Source: Hyphomicrobiales bacterium
GTDB taxonomy: Bacteria; Pseudomonadota; Alphaproteobacteria; Rhizobiales; Phreatobacteraceae
Assembly (NCBI GenBank): GCA_017304475.1
Contig: JAFKKV010000035.1
Span: 55,752-119,751, forward strand
Direction: 5' to 3'
DNA length: 64,000 bases
Shown here: piece by piece, positions 62,424 through 64,000 of the stretch
How positions within the stretch are numbered: position 1 is the first letter of the stretch
Layout of the letters: each line of letters starts with the position of its first letter
Notes under the pieces: model-generated
Told to the model about the DNA's origin: nothing
The model's input: the letters and a program-made list of their open reading frames with translations, nothing else
Database searches by the model: none
Made by a program: the position numbers and the translations under genes

Positions 62424-63863
62424 ATGTCCACTTACGACATCATCGTCATCGGCGGCGGCCCGGGCGGCTATGTCGCCGCCATCCGCGCGGCGCAGCTCGG
62501 CTTCAAGACGGCCGTGGTCGAGCGCGAGCATCTCGGCGGCATCTGCCTCAACTGGGGCTGCATTCCGACCAAGGCGCTGCTGCGCTCCGCCGAGATCTTC
62601 CACTATGCCAATCACGCCAAGGACTACGGCCTGACGCTGAACGGCACCATGACCTTCGACCCGGCGGCGGTGGTGAAGCGCTCGCGCGGCGTCTCGGGCC
62701 AGCTCAATACCGGCGTCGGCTTTCTCCTGAAGAAGAACAAGATCGACGTCATCTGGGGCGAGGCCAAGATCACCAAGGTGGGCGAGGTGACGGTGTCGGC
62801 CCCGGCCAAGCCCGCGGTGCAGCCGCAGACGCCGCCGCCCAAGGGCGTGCTGCCTGCTGGTACCTATACGGCCAAGAACATCATCGTCGCCACCGGCGCC
62901 AGGCCGCGCGTGCTGCCTGGCATCGAGCCCGACGGCAAGCTGATCTGGACCTATTTCGACGCCATGGTGCCGGCGACCTTCCCGAAAAGCCTCGTCGTTA
63001 TGGGCTCGGGCGCCATCGGCATCGAATTCGCCTCGTTCTACCGCACCATGGGCGCCGAGGTGACGGTGGTCGAGGTTCTGCCCCAGCTCCTGCCGGTCGA
63101 GGATGCCGAGATCGCCGCGCTGGCGCGCAAGCGCTTCGAAAAGCTGGGCATCAAGATCATGACCTCGACCAAGGTGACCAAGGTCGACAAATCGGCCAAC
63201 GGCATCACGGCGACGGTCGAGGACGACAAGGGCAACAAGCAGACGCTCGCCGCCGAGCGGCTGATCTCGGCGGTCGGCGTCGTGGGCAATATCGAGAATC
63301 TCGGGCTCGAGGCGCTCGGCGTGAAGATCGACCGCGGCACCGTCGCCACCGACGGTTACGGCCGGACCAATATTCCCGGCATCTTCGCCATTGGCGATGT
63401 CGCCGGCCCGCCCATGCTCGCCCACAAGGCCGAGCATGAGGGCGTGATCTGCGTCGAGACCATCAAGGGCCTGCCGACCCACGCGATGGACAAGGCCAAG
63501 ATCCCGGGCTGCACCTATTGCCACCCGCAGATCGCGTCCGTCGGCCTCACCGAAGCCAAGGCCAAGGAGGCCGGCTACACGCTGAAGGTCGGCCGGTTCC
63601 CCTTTGTCGGCAACGGCAAAGCGATCGCGCTCGGCGAGCCGGACGGCATGGTCAAGACGATCTTCGACGCCAAGACCGGCAAGCTCCTGGGCGCCCATAT
63701 GGTCGGCGCCGAGGTCACCGAGCTGATCCAGGGTTTTGTCGTCGCGATGAACCTGGAGACGACGGAAGAAGATCTGATGCACACGGTCTTCCCGCATCCG
63801 ACCCTGTCGGAAATGATGCATGAGAGCGTGCTCGACGCCTATGGCCGGGCGATCCACATCTGA
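62424..63863 (+). CDS. lpdA: dihydrolipoyl dehydrogenase (E3)
   Basis: A 479-residue flavoprotein. The FAD-binding 'IIVIGGGPGGYVAAIRAA' lies at residues 6-23 and the redox disulfide Cys41/Cys46 is in 'GGICLNWGCIPTKALL'. The NAD region is 'SLVVMGSGAIGIEFASFY'. The C-terminal 'FPHPTLSEMMHESV' has the catalytic His-Glu. A proline-rich insertion 'QTPPPKG' near residue 135 is known in alphaproteobacterial E3. It reoxidises dihydrolipoamide of the Pdh complex and closes the cluster. Confidence 0.97.
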   Translation: MSTYDIIVIGGGPGGYVAAIRAAQLGFKTAVVEREHLGGICLNWGCIPTKALLRSAEIFHYANHAKDYGLTLNGTMTFDPAAVVKRSRGVSGQLNTGVGFLLKKNKIDVIWGEAKITKVGEVTVSAPAKPAVQPQTPPPKGVLPAGTYTAKNIIVATGARPRVLPGIEPDGKLIWTYFDAMVPATFPKSLVVMGSGAIGIEFASFYRTMGAEVTVVEVLPQLLPVEDAEIAALARKRFEKLGIKIMTSTKVTKVDKSANGITATVEDDKGNKQTLAAERLISAVGVVGNIENLGLEALGVKIDRGTVATDGYGRTNIPGIFAIGDVAGPPMLAHKAEHEGVICVETIKGLPTHAMDKAKIPGCTYCHPQIASVGLTEAKAKEAGYTLKVGRFPFVGNGKAIALGEPDGMVKTIFDAKTGKLLGAHMVGAEVTELIQGFVVAMNLETTEEDLMHTVFPHPTLSEMMHESVLDAYGRAIHI

Positions 63864-63914
63864 GGGGGCGAGTAGCGAGTGGCGAATGGGGATGATGCGG
63901 CGCGTGCGGCCATC

Positions 63915-63971
63915 AACCCTCTCCCACGTCTTCGTGGGAGAGGGTGCCGGCGGAGCCGGCGGGTGAGGGTG
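63915..63971. repeat. REP-like palindromic repeat, type 1, after lpdA
   Basis: One copy: CCCTCTCCC and GGGAGAGGG around CACGTCTTCGTG-like loop bases, then GCCGGCGGAGCCGGC, then GGGTGAGGG. A facing second arm may lie just past the window edge, as at the other type-1 sites. It may also end lpdA transcription. Confidence 0.8.
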
Positions 63972-64000
63972 GTTGCGTCGATGCGCGCCGTGCATTCCCG

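Overview
This is a high-GC (about 65-70%) chromosomal window from an alphaproteobacterium, most likely of the Hyphomicrobiales (Rhizobiales). The markers are a divK-pleD cell-cycle pair, an EipB-type (DUF1849) envelope protein, DUF3572 and DUF5076 proteins, a pyruvate dehydrogenase E1-beta with its own lipoyl domain, sdhE next to recG and mfd, and mdoG-mdoH glucan genes. A genus such as Phreatobacter or Bosea would fit, but that is an impression and was not tested. Almost all of the window is ordinary core and metabolic chromosome. I see no prophage, plasmid, CRISPR or transposase genes.

Layout. 0-7.5 kb: the tail of an AraC regulator, a small secreted DUF333 protein, then hyuB-hyuA-NCS1 permease (import and hydrolysis of a hydantoin- or oxoproline-like compound), convergent with a Tat-exported metallo-beta-lactamase-fold enzyme. 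7.5-15.6 kb: acyltransferase-3, tRNA-Lys(TTT) with a decayed tandem copy, an SDR dehydrogenase, an unknown exported protein, a 1056-residue autotransporter, and a YihV-like PfkB kinase translationally coupled to a DUF454 membrane protein. 15.7-25.5 kb: recG, divergent from sdhE-mfd-(dihydrofolate-reductase-like)-clpS-clpA. 25.8-29.1 kb: azlCD, a HIT protein, and a tandem array of four small exported proteins with very basic, Tyr/Trp- or His-rich tails. 29.2-34.6 kb: DUF482 acyltransferase, glycerophosphodiesterase-ridA, eipB, dinB, DUF3572. 34.7-38.2 kb: divK-pleD, an unknown exported protein, rpmG. 38.3-43.2 kb: siroheme nitrite/sulfite reductase, its flavoprotein and cysG. 43.7-52.6 kb: mdoGH, a DMT exporter, a membrane protein, an acyl-CoA synthetase, a SPOR protein, queF. 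52.7-63.9 kb: eno, a YbjN protein, a DMT exporter, ftsB, and the pyruvate dehydrogenase cluster pdhA-pdhB-pdhC-lpdA with five small genes interspersed.

Three families of dispersed, imperfectly palindromic intergenic repeats recur, usually as head-to-head pairs (7.6, 32.8 and 63.9 kb; 25.6 kb; 15.6 and 43.5 kb). Many adjacent genes overlap by 1-4 bases (ATGA, TGATG or GTGA), indicating translational coupling. The least ordinary features are the four-gene array of basic/aromatic exported proteins with a shared upstream palindrome, and three copies of tRNA-Lys-derived sequence, one of which lies in frame inside a reductase gene 13 kb away.
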